From Callipepla californica brunnescens (taxonomy: Eukaryota > Chordata > Aves > Galliformes > Odontophoridae), in assembly GCA_023055505.1 (NCBI GenBank), contig JALIRH010000030.1:8986001-9050000 (forward strand): a stretch of 64,000 nt of DNA, read 5' to 3'. Below the pieces are notes generated by a model. That model ran no database searches, was not told the DNA's origin, and saw only the letters and a list, made by a program, of their open reading frames with translations. Below are positions 11,083-24,700 of this stretch, piece by piece. The position numbers and the translations under genes are program-made. Each line of letters begins with the position of its first letter. Position 1 is the first letter of the stretch.

Positions 11083-13040
11083 TGTCATGGTTTTCTGATT
11101 TTTGGTATTGGTATTCCACATCATAACATCATGTAGTGCATTAAGAGTTAACGAGTTAATACTCCAGCTCTATGGATAATTGATAATTCTGGGTATACTT
11201 GCCTCAGAACAAGCAAGATGCTTTCCAGTCCAAACTCAACAACCCTCAGTGTCAACAAGATTGTCTCCAATGTGAGGAAGATGCCCTCCAACCTGAAAGA
11301 GACGCTCTCCAGTCTGAATGAGACATCCTCCTGTCTGAACGGTACTCCTTCAGAACTGAGCGAGGTGCCTACCAGCCACAATAGCCCCTGCCCCTCAGCC
11401 AGGTGGGAGGAAAGGGATAATAGAGTGTATTGGACTGTGTAGATTCGATGGCCTGGCACATCAGAACCACAAAAATATAAGGCACTGGTGGACACTGGTG
11501 CACAGTATACTCTAATGTCCTCGAGTCGCCAAGGGACAGAATTAATCTATATTTCTGGGGTGACTGGGGTTTCCCAAGAGTTGACCAAGTTGGAGGCTGA
11601 AATAAGCCTCACTGGTAAAGACTGGCAAAATTTTGACAGTCCTATTGTGACTGGCCCAGGGGCTCCATGTATTCTTGGTATTGATAAGCTCAGAAGGGGA
11701 TATTTTAAGTATCTCAAGGGGTATCGATGGGCTTTTGGAATAGCTGCTGTGGACACAGATAACATTAAGCAGCGGACTGCTTTGCCTGGCCTGTCAGAAG
11801 ATCCATCTCTTGTGGGGGTTGCTACAAGTGGAGAAGCAACAGGTCCCGATTGTTACAAAAACGATGCACAGATGACAGTACTGCACCAACAGGGATTCCT
11901 TGCTCCCCATTCATAACTTGATCCATCAGCTAGAGAGCCAGGGAGTGATCAGCAAAACCCATTCACCATTTAGCAGCCATAGGTGGCCAGTGCGTAAACC
12001 CAGTGGAGAATGGAGGCTGACAGTAGATGTCCGTGGCCTGAATGAAGTCACACCCCCACTGAGTGCTGCTGTGCAGGACATGCTTCAACTCCAGTATGAA
12101 CTGGAGTCAAAAGCAGCCAAGTGGTATGCCACCACTGACATTGCCAATGTCTTCTTTTCAATTCCCTTAGCCACAGAATGCAGGCCACAGTTTGCCTTCA
12201 CCTGGAGGGGAGTTCAGTACACCTGGAACCGTTTCCCCCAGGGGTGGAAGCACAGCCCAACCATTTGCCATGGGTTGATCCAAACTGCATTGGAACAGGG
12301 TGGTGCTCCTGAGCATCTGCAGTACATGGATGACATTGTTGTGTGGGGCGATACAGCAGAGGAAGTTTTGGAAAACGGAGAGCAGATTATCTACATTCTC
12401 CTATGAGCTGGCTTTGCTATCAAGCAAAGCAAAGTGAAAGGGCCTGCACAAGAAATCCAGTTCCTAGGCATAAAGTGTCAAGATGGACGTCATCACATCC
12501 CAGGAGATGTGGTCGACAAAATCACCAGTATGTCTCCACCCACTAACAAGAAAGAGGCGCAGTCTTTTCTGGGTGTAGTGGGCTTTTGGAGAATGTAATT
12601 GGCACTGAGACACAGCTTCTCCTGGCACCTCGACTGCCAGTGCTGAAATGGATGTTCATAGGAAAGTTTCCCTCCACCCATCATGCTACTGATGCCACTT
12701 GGAGTAGGTGGATTGCGCTGATTACACAGTGAACTCAGATGGAGAACCTCAGCCAGACAGGAATCCTAGAAGTGATCATGGACTGGCCTGAAAGCAAGAA
12801 ATTTGGAACCAGTTCGTGAATGGTTAACAGTCACGTAGTTGCTCATGTGGCCAAGAGTCAAGCTGCTGAAAACAGAAAAATAACCATCACGTAGATCGAG
12901 CTGCCAAAATTGATGTGGCTCAAATAGACATGGACTGGCAGAACAAAGGAGAGTTATTTTTACCTCAGTGTGCCCAAGAGACCTCAGGCTGTCAAGGAAA
13001 TGATGTGACCTATAAGTGGGCTAGAGAACAAGGGAAGGAT
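11083..13040 (+). mobile_element. Deleted ERV-L provirus (copy B)
   Basis: It begins with LTR U3 (TGTCATGG at 11083) and after about 127 bp jumps into the gag heptad repeat, losing the rest of the LTR, the primer site and gag. Protease (DTGAQYTLMSSS) and its C-terminal half are kept in a frame at 11488-11916, followed by the RT N-terminus and palm at 11900-12406, where the catalytic motif is YMDD. TGA follows at 12404-12406. At about 12594 most of the RT connection is deleted, at 12810 most of RNase H, and the copy ends in the integrase HHCC region about 13040. Copy C at 39078 has the same left junction, so both descend from one insertion duplicated with the array. Confidence 0.9.
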
Positions 13041-13465
13041 ACAAGATGTATGGGAACTGTTGAATCACGGCCTGAACCACTGATTGATCACCTGAGGCAA
13101 GCCCTGAGTCAGCTGCAGGGGCACAACTGAGTGTGAATGGAAGGGGTGGAGTTTGACTCCACCTCTCCCAAGACCCCAATTAAGGGCTGACCACCAGCAG
13201 GGGAGGATCTTTTGTTGGAGATCCCTCCCTACTGGAGTTATTGGCGAGCCTCTTCCATCATCAAGGTGAGCCATTTTCTTTTACTGTTTGTTTGTATACC
13301 ATCTACTTAAGCCTCCCAAAAATATACCACCTTTCGCACTATTTCCTTGAGTGCTTTCCTTGGGGTTATTTGCCCTGCACATGAGGATACATAAAATGTA
13401 TGAGTATGCATACAGAGTGTTCAGTAAGCAGATCACTGTAGCTATGAGGAAACTCAGAGACCAGG
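13041..13465. other. Repeat-like tail of copy B, unidentified
   Basis: No coding signal is visible. It contains a perfect hairpin at 13145-13163 (8-bp stem GGTGGAGT, 3-nt loop), another GGAGGATCT/AGATCCCTCC inverted pair just downstream, and a good splice donor (atcaaggtgag about 13260). It is repeated at 41330-41756. It resembles LTR or leader sequence of another retroelement, but I cannot name it. Confidence 0.4.
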
Positions 13466-14183
13466 TGTCACGCCCCAATATAAAGGAGGGAGATGAGGTT
13501 CTTTGATTATGTGTATACCCGATGGCGAGATTAAGACACAACGGGTCACATGTTAGCCCAACCAGTTTATTACAATTAGTGGTTGCTTAGGGATATGGGG
13601 AAGGGAAGGTGAGCGATAGAAAAGGGATAAAAAGCAAGGAGTCTTGATAGAAAGCAAGAGAGATATAATCACCACCGTGGGCCCAACAAGGTTCATAGTC
13701 TCAGGAACTCGTCTGGTCACCACGGGGGAGGGGAGATGGCAGCAAGCAGGCCTCAGGGTCCGTCTTCAGGAGTCCTCCTCAAAGATTTTTCTTTGGGAGT
13801 TCTTCTCCAGGAATTCTTCTCTTCTCCTCAAACCCTTGGTTCAGTGAAGGCATTTTATCCCCATTTCTCAGGAGTTTTTTCCTTTTCTCTTGGTTTGTGT
13901 GACATGTCTGGCCTAACAGATAAGCCAGCAGCGGATGTTTCCTTCATTGCCATGCAGGAGCATTGTTGTCTTTTTGTGGTGGTCAGCTTCTCCAAGCCGT
14001 ACCCCCCGGAAAAGACAATATGCCCCTATTTCTGCTTATCTTTACAAGCATAAACAGAGACAATGAGGCACCAGAACACCCATCTGGATAACCAGCAGTT
14101 ATCAGTCAGAGCCTTGTCACCAGAAAAGGCCTTACGAATCCAGCTTTGAGACAAAAGAAAGGAAAACACTTTCTGTCTTCCTC
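13466..14183 (-). repeat. Antisense solo LTR of the tRNA-Ser provirus family
   Basis: Read on the minus strand it matches the LTRs at 21562-22262 and 26206-26956 along its whole length, from near the TGTGAAAG start (here diverged, about 14183) to the GGGGCGTGACA end at 13466. No internal retroviral sequence flanks it, so it is a solo LTR. The same insertion is present at 41757-42475. A target duplication is not clear because the edges have decayed. Confidence 0.82.
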
Positions 14184-14690
14184 AGATCCTGATGATGCTG
14201 AGGCAACTGAAGTTCCTTGGAGGCATCTAAACCAACTCAAGGTTGCTAAAAATATGTTGCCACTCTGCCATTAGCTCCTTGTCAGCAGTCTCGGTCTATT
14301 GCATATTAGGCAGCTCTCTTTCAGTGAGATGAATCCCATCCTTCTACACCCAACAATGCCACCTCGAATTAATCACTATAATGGAAGAAGGAAGGGTTTG
14401 TGAGACATGCAGGAGTGCAGGGCCAGTGCGTGGCCATCCTGATGAATGAAATGCATCAGGGGCTTTCAGAGCCACCTCCACATTTGATTTTGCCTCTGTC
14501 TAATGCATGCCATTTCCTGCTTCACCAGCCCAGCTCACTTCATGCCCTCTGTGATCTCTTCAGTGATGGCTCTTGGCAGGGCCCGCTAACACCCTCACAT
14601 ACTTGGGCTGTGCTTCTGACTTCAGGTTTTTAAAGGCTTGCTCAAATGTTCAGGATCTGCAGTTCAGGAACGTGGCCGTTCAGTTCCACC
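14184..14690. other. Spacer, nothing recognised
   Basis: This is unique-looking sequence shared only with the paralogous unit at 42476-43014. No ORF with support, no RNA motif and no identifiable repeat are seen. Confidence 0.5.
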
Positions 14691-14694
14691 TATC

Positions 14695-15125
14695 ACCAGC
14701 AGTTCTCACTAAACCATGTCCCTCAAGACAGCATCTAAATGTTCCTTGAACACCTCCAGGGTCAGCGACTCCTCCACCTCCCCGGGCAGCCCATTCCAGT
14801 GCCTGAGCACTCTTTTGGAGAACTGTTTCCTATGTCTGGTCTGAGTCGCCCCTGGTCTAATTTGAAGCCATTCGCTTTCATCCTATCACTAGTTACATGA
14901 CAGAAGGCTGAACCCCAGCTCACCACAGCCTCCCTTCAGGTAGTTATAGAGAGCAATAAGGTCTCCCCTGAGCCTCCTCTTCTCCAGACTTAACAATCCC
15001 AGCTCCCTCAACTACTCCTCGTATGGCCTGTGCTCAAGACCCCTCACCAGCTTTGTTGCCCTTGACATTCCAGCGCCTTGATGTCTTTCTTGCAGTGAAG
15101 GGCCCAATGTTGAACACACTCGTAC
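14695..15125 (-). mobile_element. CR1 3' end, antisense
   Basis: The plus strand reads the complement of the conserved CR1 3' region: accatgtccctcaagacagc, cctccacctcc-gggcagccc, ataaggtctcccctgagcct, caccagctttgttgcccttg. This gives a strong match to the canonical avian CR1 tail. Copy at 43015-43435. Confidence 0.88.
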
Positions 15126-16236
15126 ATGCTTTCCTCCATGAAACTGTATGTGGGAGATTTCTTCTGGAAAAGTTCTCACCACAAATTTGTTTTTTATCTT
15201 CTGTTTTTTTCACTGGAGAAGTTTTACAGAGACACCAAGACATTGGTTTTTCCTGGTGTTCCAGACCTGTCTAAACAGAATTCAGAAGTTGGATGCAGTT
15301 CACAAAAAAAGTCCCTCTTCTGTAATGTTTGCTCTCTTTTTGTAACTTCCTGTTAAATTCAGAATTTGTTATATGGTTGTCAACTTTGAAGATGAGTGTG
15401 CTGCTGGGCATTCAACCTGCAAAAGCTTTTTCAGGGACTTCAGAATGTTCTGTCAGCACTCTTACACAGCTGAACCTCGGGGTGTTGAGTTTGGCATGAC
15501 ACTTCATGAACAGTTTGATTGATATACAGAAGAATGATATAGGTGTGTTGTACCCTTATTTCTCCCAAGGAATGACTTTTGGTGTGTCTGAGGTAATTGT
15601 AGCTTTTATATGACTTCTGTCACTACAATTATGATGAATGATGGAAAAAATATATATCTATATTTTTACTTGATTGTATGCAGGAAATTGAAACCCTTCT
15701 CTAGGATAACTGATCAGACAATAAAGAATTTAAAGTTTTACTTATCTTCATAACCAAAAGTCTTCTCGGTGATCTCATCTGACATTGGGCACCTGCTGTG
15801 TGCTTGCCCAAATATCTTTTCTCGTTAACAGAGAGAAATCATTTATCTACGCTCAGTTGCCTTGGCCTGCTTTGTCTGTCAACAGTGTCTTGCTACAGGT
15901 GGGCTCCCATACGTCCTGGGTCATAGTGCCCAATCCCACACAGGGGCATGAGATACACCAGAGCATAGTGAAGGCAGCAGCCACCTCTTTGTTGGTAACT
16001 AAATCAACTCGTGGGTCAAGATGATAGGCAATAATCAAAACGGATGTAGAAGAAAATCTCCGTGTAAAAGTATTGTAATAAATAACTCCTCCTTTATAAA
16101 AAAGTATTGAGGGTTGTCTATGAGTTCTCATGATTAATTTTCCATTAGACATATTCACATAGCCGCAAAATAATGACATTTACGTTTGGTATAAATGCGG
16201 ATTTTCACAACCATATTAAATATATTTGTATATGTT
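15126..16236. other. AT-rich spacer, nothing recognised
   Basis: The sequence has poly-T patches and a TATATATCTATATTTTT run near 15648. It is duplicated at 43436-44540. Short ORFs are present on both strands without any domain. There is no RNA gene or named repeat that I can support. Confidence 0.5.
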
Positions 16237-16360
16237 ACAGTTGGAAGTGAGTCTCAGAGATCATCTAGACCAACATCCTGACTATTTCAGGACTAACCAA
16301 AAGTTAAAGGACATTATGTACGGCAATATCCAAATGTCTCTTAAACTCCAGATGTCATGG
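16237..16360 (-). mobile_element. Old CR1 3' fragment, antisense
   Basis: The text ttggaagtgagtctcagaga followed by tcatctagaccaacatcctg and, further on, tgtctcttaaactccag is a diverged complement of the CR1 tail. Copy at 44546-44665. The call is tentative because of divergence. Confidence 0.5.
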
Positions 16361-16479
16361 CACAGCAGCCTCTCAAGGAAGAATTTCCAGTATCTACATT
16401 ATAGCAGTGTGTTGGAAGATGAAAGAGAAGTGCTGGGGGAACAGGCAGAAGTGACTACCAAACCACGCTCTCTCATCTT

Positions 16480-17215
16480 TGAAAGATCTTGGAGAATGGG
16501 AGAGGTGCTTGGAGACTGGAGGATAGCCAGTGTAACACCAGTCTTCAAAATGGGCAGGAAGGACAAGCCATGAAAATACACGATGATCAGCCTCGCCTCC
16601 GTCCCTGGAAAGGTGACGGAACAACTTGTTTTGGATGCCGTCTCCAAGCAATTGGAAGAGAAGAAGATCATTGGGAGTGGTCAGCACGGCATCCCCAAGG
16701 GGAAATCATGCTTGACCATCGTGGTGAACTTCTACCTAGTTATCAGTGGCTGGGCATATGAGTAGAGATTGGTGGATGTTGTGCTCCTGGACTTCAGAAA
16801 GGCTTTTGACACTGTCTCCCACAGCATACTTGTAATGAGGCCCCAGGAAGCATGGGATAGTTGAATGGAGAGTGAGGTGGACTGAGAACTGGCTGAGTGG
16901 CAGAGCTCAGACGGTTGTCATCAGCGGGGCAGAGTCTAGTTGGAGGCGTGTAGCTGGTGGTGTTCCTTAGAGGTTGGTGCTGTGTCTGCTCTTCTTCAGC
17001 ATCTTCATCAGTGACGTGCATATAGGCACAGAGGGCACCATCAGAAAGTACAAAGCTGGGAGGAGTGGCTGCCATAGCAGAAAGCTGTGCCACCATTCTG
17101 TAAGGCTTGGACAGAGTGTGGAGTTGGGCAGAGTGGAACGTGGTGAGGTTCAACAAGAGCAAGCGTAGAGTCCTGCACCTGGGAAGAAATAATGGCACAA
17201 AATGTTGAAAACACA
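16480..17215 (+). mobile_element. CR1-like ORF2 RT fragment (second, older element)
   Basis: Frames show WRIASVTPVFKMGRKDKP, SGQHGIPKGKSCLTIVV (about 16680) and VVLLDFRKAFDTVSHSIL (16770-16825), which are CR1 RT blocks. The frame is then lost. The 3' part around 17030-17200 keeps recognisable CR1 wording (LHLGRNN-like). It is heavily mutated. Copy at 44785-45520. Confidence 0.78.
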
Positions 17216-17279
17216 AAATAGTCAGAACACTTCTTGGGGAATCCTGAAAGGAATGGGGAAACACATGAGCAATGCTGTA

Positions 17280-18620
17280 GGTCAGGAATTAATTGAATGC
17301 AGCTGAAATGTAAATCATCTCACCTCTTGCCTCAGCAACTGTTTCCAGTTGCTGGGGATTCTTAAGCCTCCAAGCTGCTTGCTTCTTCCCCACAAATTTC
17401 CCTTGCTGCTTTGTGTTCCTCCAACCCCCAGGGCTCTGTTTTACCTCTCCTACACCACACCAGGCCTCTGCTCCCTGAGATGGAGGAAACAGCGCTTTGC
17501 AGTACTGCAAGAATCATCTCCTTGCAGCTTGCTGGGGGGACTCAGGGATCCTACAGAGAAACTCACAGCTCCAGAGGACATGGGCAGGCTCCTGCTGGCT
17601 TCACCAGCTCACCAAAATCAACCTGTGCTTCCTGCAAACTGACCTCAGGAGCTTGAGCTGAGCCAGGCATATGTGGTGGCCGTTCTTCAGGAGGTCTTGT
17701 GAACACTTTCCCAAGGCCAAAGCAAAGCCCTTCAAGCTTAGAAAAGAGGCAAGCATGCACTGGAGAGCACTCTGAAACCTCTGTGCTGCGGGGATAAGCT
17801 GCTTGTGCACCCTGTGGGTTTGCACTGCCTTCTGCTCCCACCACCTCCTGAGACATGGGATGCTGCACTTAGGAGAAACAAGCTCAGTTTTTTGTAGATC
17901 CAGTGGAGCCAAGCAAAGCTTGGTGTCTCACAGCTGCTTTAAGCTCCTGATTAAACCTTTTTGGAAGATGAGTGGAAGCAGTGTGCAGCACTGTGAGAAA
18001 GGATGACATTGCTTGCGTGAAAGAAATGCTTCCCTGTGATGAAAGCAGTGGACTGGAGTCAGCATGAAAATCAAACTTCCTTGTACCATTCCTCAATCCA
18101 CAAGTGGTCTTTTATTTTTAGAACAAAAAGCAAGACTACAGTGACAAAAGCTCCAGAACAACTCTCCTACTTTATTCACCCCCTTCCCCATCAACTACAG
18201 CTTATTTTCAGAAAACTTCCACAAGCCACGTTACTGCTTTCCTGACCCTTGTATTTCATTCCTCAGTGCACTCAGAAACTTTTAAGAGCAGAACATGCAC
18301 ACAGACACACAGAGAAACCAGACACAGCTGATGTTCCTTTGAAGATGGTTTCAAAATTCTGATTGCAGGAAGAGGAGAGGAGAGAAGCAGATATGGTGAG
18401 AGAATATATTTCCTTAGCAAGGAAAGGTGATCTGAAACTCCTGGGATAATTCCCTTCTGTAGAGGGTTTCAGCAAAGCCATCTCCCTTGTAAACTCTTCC
18501 TGCAAATGGAGCATTCCCATGAGAAATGAGAAGTCAGCCCTGAGAGAAATTCTTCCTGCAGCACAGACGCTTGCAGGGCATTCCCCTCACGAGCACTGGG
18601 CAACATTCAGTGTGGACAGA
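17280..18620 (-). other. ZK2 downstream block (inverted copy of 6.8-8.16 kb)
   Basis: This is the complement of the region that follows ZK1. On the minus strand the poly(A) signal of the ZK2 transcript lies at 18171-18176 (tttatt on plus). Frame 17563-17868 (-) gives the peptide related to that at 7578-7889. Fossil finger sequences occupy about 18560-18800. Confidence 0.6.
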
Positions 18621-18804
18621 GCTCTGGATGAAGCTCTTCCTGCGGTGCTGGCATTTCTGTGGCCCCTGCCCTGAGTGGATCCCTTTCTATTCGATCATGT
18701 TGGTGCAGTGGTTGGAGCTCTTCCTGCATTTCGTGCAAGGGAACTGTGTGGTTCATCACCACACACAGCCACAGTGGGTAACCAGGCTGTGGCTCTGGTT
18801 GAAG

Positions 18805-21556
<2,752 letters not shown>

Positions 21557-21561
21557 TCCAG

Positions 21562-22262
21562 TGTGAAAGACAGAATCTGTTTTTCCCTTCTTTTGTCTCA
21601 AAGCTTGCTTCGTAAGGCCTTTTCTGCTGACAAGACTCTGACTGATAACTGCCGGTTACCCAGATGGGTGTTATGGTGCCTCATTGTCTCTGCTTATGGT
21701 TGTAAAGTTAAGCAGAAATAGGTGCAAATAGTCCTTTCCGGGGGGGTACGGCTTGGAGAAGCTGACCACCACAGAAAGACAATGCTCCTGCATGGCAAGA
21801 AAGGCAACATCCGCTGCTGGCTTATCTGTTAGGCCAGACATGTCACACAAACCAAGAGAAAAGGAAAACACACCTGAGAAATGGGGGATAAAAAGACCTT
21901 CACCGAACCAAGGATTTTGGAGAAGAACTCCCAGAGAGAAAATCTTTGAGGAGAACTCCCGAAGACGGACCCTGAGGCCTGCTTGCTGCCATCTCCCATC
22001 CCCCGCGGTGACCAGACGAGTTCCTGTGACTACGAACCTCGTTGGACCCACGGTGGTGATTATATCTCTCTTGCTTTCTATCAAGACTCCTTGCTTTTTA
22101 TCCCTTTTCTATCGCTCACCTTCCCTTCCCCATATCCCTAAGCAACTAGTAATTGTAATAAACTGTTTGGGCTAACATTTGACCCGTTGTGTCTTAATCT
22201 CGCCATCGGGTATACACATAATCAAAGAACCTCGTCTCCCTCCTTTATATTGGAGCGTGGCA
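21562..22262 (+). repeat. 5' LTR of the provirus (701 bp)
   Basis: It starts TGTGAAAGACAG and ends GGAGCGTGGCA. The 3' LTR differs by scattered substitutions and lacks no end sequence. AATAAA at 22157-22162 is a plausible poly(A) signal, and ataaaaag near 21887 may serve as the TATA element. Confidence 0.9.
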
Positions 22263-22269
22263 TTTCTAA

Positions 22270-22359
22270 TGGCGTAGTCGGCAGGATAATCTCCATGACT
22301 CGCCTTCCTCCCTCTTTTATATTGAAAACCGACATTTTTAATGGCGTAGTCGGCAGGAT
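22270..22359 (+). other. Duplicated primer-binding site for tRNA-Ser
   Basis: TGGCGTAGTCGGCAGGAT at 22270-22287 is complementary to the 3' end of a tRNA-Ser (AGA type, acceptor CGACTACG plus CCA). The same 18 bases occur again at 22342-22359. Each is preceded by a version of the LTR end (ttatattg...), so about 72 bp including the LTR tail and primer site are tandemly duplicated. The second copy has a diverged LTR tail (GAAAACCGACA). Confidence 0.85.
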
Positions 22360-22398
22360 ACCCGACAGTGAGAGTGTTGCCCTTCCAGGTATAGTTGA

Positions 22399-22763
22399 TG
22401 TGTGTACCTTCTGGAGCTGTCCGGAGTGATATTTATTTTTGATAATTTAGATGTGAGTGCCTCTCCAGAAAGATCACTCCACATATTGAAACTTAATTGT
22501 GTGAAATTTGAATCTCTTTCCTTGTGTGTACCTCCTGGAGTTGTGAGGAGTGATAACTGTGATAATTTGGTCATTTAGACGTGTATACCTCTCCAGGAAG
22601 AATCACTCCGCATACTGAAACTTAGCTGTGTTTGTGGGAACTTTAAGTAAAGTTGATCCTTTTCCTGTGTGCACCTCCTGGAGTTGCAATTACCAATAAT
22701 TTGGTAATTCTAACGTGAGCACCTCTCCAGGAAGAATCACTCCGCATATTGAAACTTAACTGT
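22399..22763 (+). repeat. Tandem repeats in the proviral leader
   Basis: About three diverged units start near 22401, 22525 and 22675. Each begins with a form of TGTGTACCTCCTGGAGTTG and ends with a form of CTCTCCAGGAAGAATCACTC followed by a tattgaaactta text. Units are roughly 125-150 bp. The function is unknown; in exogenous relatives such leaders may hold packaging structure. Confidence 0.7.
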
Positions 22764-22859
22764 GTCTTTGAAACTGTTTATGTGGGTGCCTCTCGGGAAC
22801 CTATGGAGTAATTTTGGGACCCGTGAAGATTATTGTGCATTTTCGAAACGTAATGGTAC

Positions 22860-23086
22860 CTCCCAGCTTAGTCGTGAGGTTTGAAGTTTTTTTTTTTCTC
22901 TGTGTGGCTTCACAGAGAAGTGAGAAGTGATTTACGTATTTGCATTTCCTTTGATCCTCTTTGTCTTTTGCATGCTCCTCTCAGTAAACAGAGGAGTGGT
23001 CTGAGTATTTGCATTTGTTTGGCTCGAACTTTTTGGATACTTTACCCTCTCTCTTTCTCCGTGTAGATCTTTCTTTATGTTGAGAA
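22860..23086 (+). promoter_or_regulatory. Leader segment with two perfect octamer motifs
   Basis: ATTTGCAT occurs at 22938-22945 and 23007-23014, each within a longer imperfect direct repeat (tatttgcattt). The motif matches the POU/Oct consensus. It lies between the leader repeats and the gag ATG. Any regulatory role is inference. Confidence 0.4.
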
Positions 23087-24700
23087 ATGAGCGACAGTGT
23101 AGTCACAATGAAAGGTGAAGATGTGTTATTTGAACTTTTAGAAAAGCACGGTGCCAGACCCTCGTTAACAGGGGTGGACTGGGCACGGCAAAACTGGCAT
23201 AACCTGCAGAGTGTCTCAGACCGTATTAGTGTCCTGCAGAAAAACGCCCGTACCCGAGCTGGAAAAGGAAAGGCATGTATTTGTGCAGTATTGGGTTCGG
23301 CTCTGGTTGCAGCCATAGAATTCCGTGACCAGCAGCTTAAAGCAGAGAGTCAAGCTTTACAAGGATTGCAGGAATCAGTTAAAGTAAGTCAGGAATTGAT
23401 AAAAGCTCTGCAAAATCAAATTGTAAACCTAGAAGAGCAATTAGAAAGGGAAAAACATAATTCTGATTTGTTGCAAATGGTTTTAAGGGAAGTGTTAATG
23501 GGTAAGGATGCTAGTGATAGTAGTGCATCTCAAGAGAAAACTTATCCAAGGGAGGAATTGCAAAGTTTGAAGGCAAATATTGACAAATTAGGAGCTCCTC
23601 CAGCTCAGTTGCGTCCTTTAATAAAAACTGGGTATTCATATGATAATGGCGAGGATTTAGATCCTCAAATGAACATTAAAGAAACCCCTTTCTCTGCTAC
23701 TGAGCTAGGAAAACTGAAAAGAGATTTTAGTCGTTCTCCAAAAGAATCAGAAACGGAGTATGTATGGAGAGTTAGTCTCAGTGGTGGAGACCAAATACTG
23801 TTAACTGAAAAGGAAGCTGAAAGTTATTGGGGACCAGGAGTATTTTTAACTACTGGCAACAATCGTGCTCCCTGGTCCCTCACACAGAGAGCTGCCTATT
23901 GGGCAGGTGGTCTTAACCCTCTAGAAAGGGGAGACCCCCTTGCTATTACTGGGACAGTTGATCAATTAGTAGAAAGCGTTCAAAAGGCTGCTTGTCTGCA
24001 AATGATGTATAATAGAAAGCTGCAGCCACATCATGAATCACCTATGATGATTCCCGTTGATCCTGAGAGAATGACCCCTCTAATCAGGGGGCTTCCAGAA
24101 TCACTGAAACCCATAGGCATAGAGTTGCAAGGAAAGATACAGGATATGTCTCAAGGAGAAAGAACCTGGGCAGCGTTAGAAGGAACTGCAATTTCTAATC
24201 ATCTGCAGACAGGATACAAAGCATGGACGTGGGGGAAGGTTGCCCAAGAATTAATTAACCATGGGAGAAAATATGGACCGGTGACTTCTTCCAACAGTAA
24301 ATTTGAGACAAAGGGAATGAGGCATGCAGTGGCCAATTTGACCCCTCCCCTATCTAACCGGGACCACAACAGATTCAAAAGGGTCTCATTTTCAGTGAAA
24401 CCAAGTGGGAGAAATATAAATCATAAACGTAATAGTTTTTGGATGCTGGGCCGACAGAAGGGTATTCCACGAGAATTAATGGATGGATTATCTACAGACA
24501 AGTTAGAGGAGTTAGTTAATGGATGGCCAAAACAAAAGCCTGAAAGAAGTGATACTCCACCTCCGAGTGCCCCCAACTTTGGAATCAGCACGGGCACTAG
24601 GACTGCAGGAAAACTGATTCCCTCGCCCCTCTCAAGTGAGTGGGGGGGAGGAGGGTGGATGTACATTAGAAAACTTACAGCAAAAGGAAACGACCTGTAA
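23087..24700 (+). CDS. gag: Endogenous retroviral Gag-like protein, 537 aa, intact frame
   Basis: The ATG at 23087 opens a single frame to TAA 24698-24700. Residues about 85-145 are rich in Leu, Glu, Lys and Gln with heptad spacing (for example LIKALQNQIVNLEEQLEREK) and predict a coiled coil. Residues about 170-390 read like a capsid domain (TEYVWRVSLSGGDQILL, LIRGLPESLKPIG). The C-terminus is basic, then Pro/Ser/Gly-rich. I see no CCHC zinc knuckle and no protease or pol downstream. The frame is notable because the two LTRs have clearly diverged. It is either a recently active non-autonomous element or chance preservation. Coiled-coil Gag proteins exist in spuma-like lineages, but no close family is claimed. 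Confidence 0.8.
   Translation: MSDSVVTMKGEDVLFELLEKHGARPSLTGVDWARQNWHNLQSVSDRISVLQKNARTRAGKGKACICAVLGSALVAAIEFRDQQLKAESQALQGLQESVKVSQELIKALQNQIVNLEEQLEREKHNSDLLQMVLREVLMGKDASDSSASQEKTYPREELQSLKANIDKLGAPPAQLRPLIKTGYSYDNGEDLDPQMNIKETPFSATELGKLKRDFSRSPKESETEYVWRVSLSGGDQILLTEKEAESYWGPGVFLTTGNNRAPWSLTQRAAYWAGGLNPLERGDPLAITGTVDQLVESVQKAACLQMMYNRKLQPHHESPMMIPVDPERMTPLIRGLPESLKPIGIELQGKIQDMSQGERTWAALEGTAISNHLQTGYKAWTWGKVAQELINHGRKYGPVTSSNSKFETKGMRHAVANLTPPLSNRDHNRFKRVSFSVKPSGRNINHKRNSFWMLGRQKGIPRELMDGLSTDKLEELVNGWPKQKPERSDTPPPSAPNFGISTGTRTAGKLIPSPLSSEWGGGGWMYIRKLTAKGNDL

Noticed and set aside
13466..14183. Five-base target duplication around the solo LTR
   Set aside because: The flanks (ccagg and gatcc) do not match, and the LTR edge is decayed, so no duplication can be claimed.
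16794..17264. 156-codon minus-strand frame (twin at 45099-45569)
   Set aside because: It lies antisense to recognisable CR1 RT sequence.
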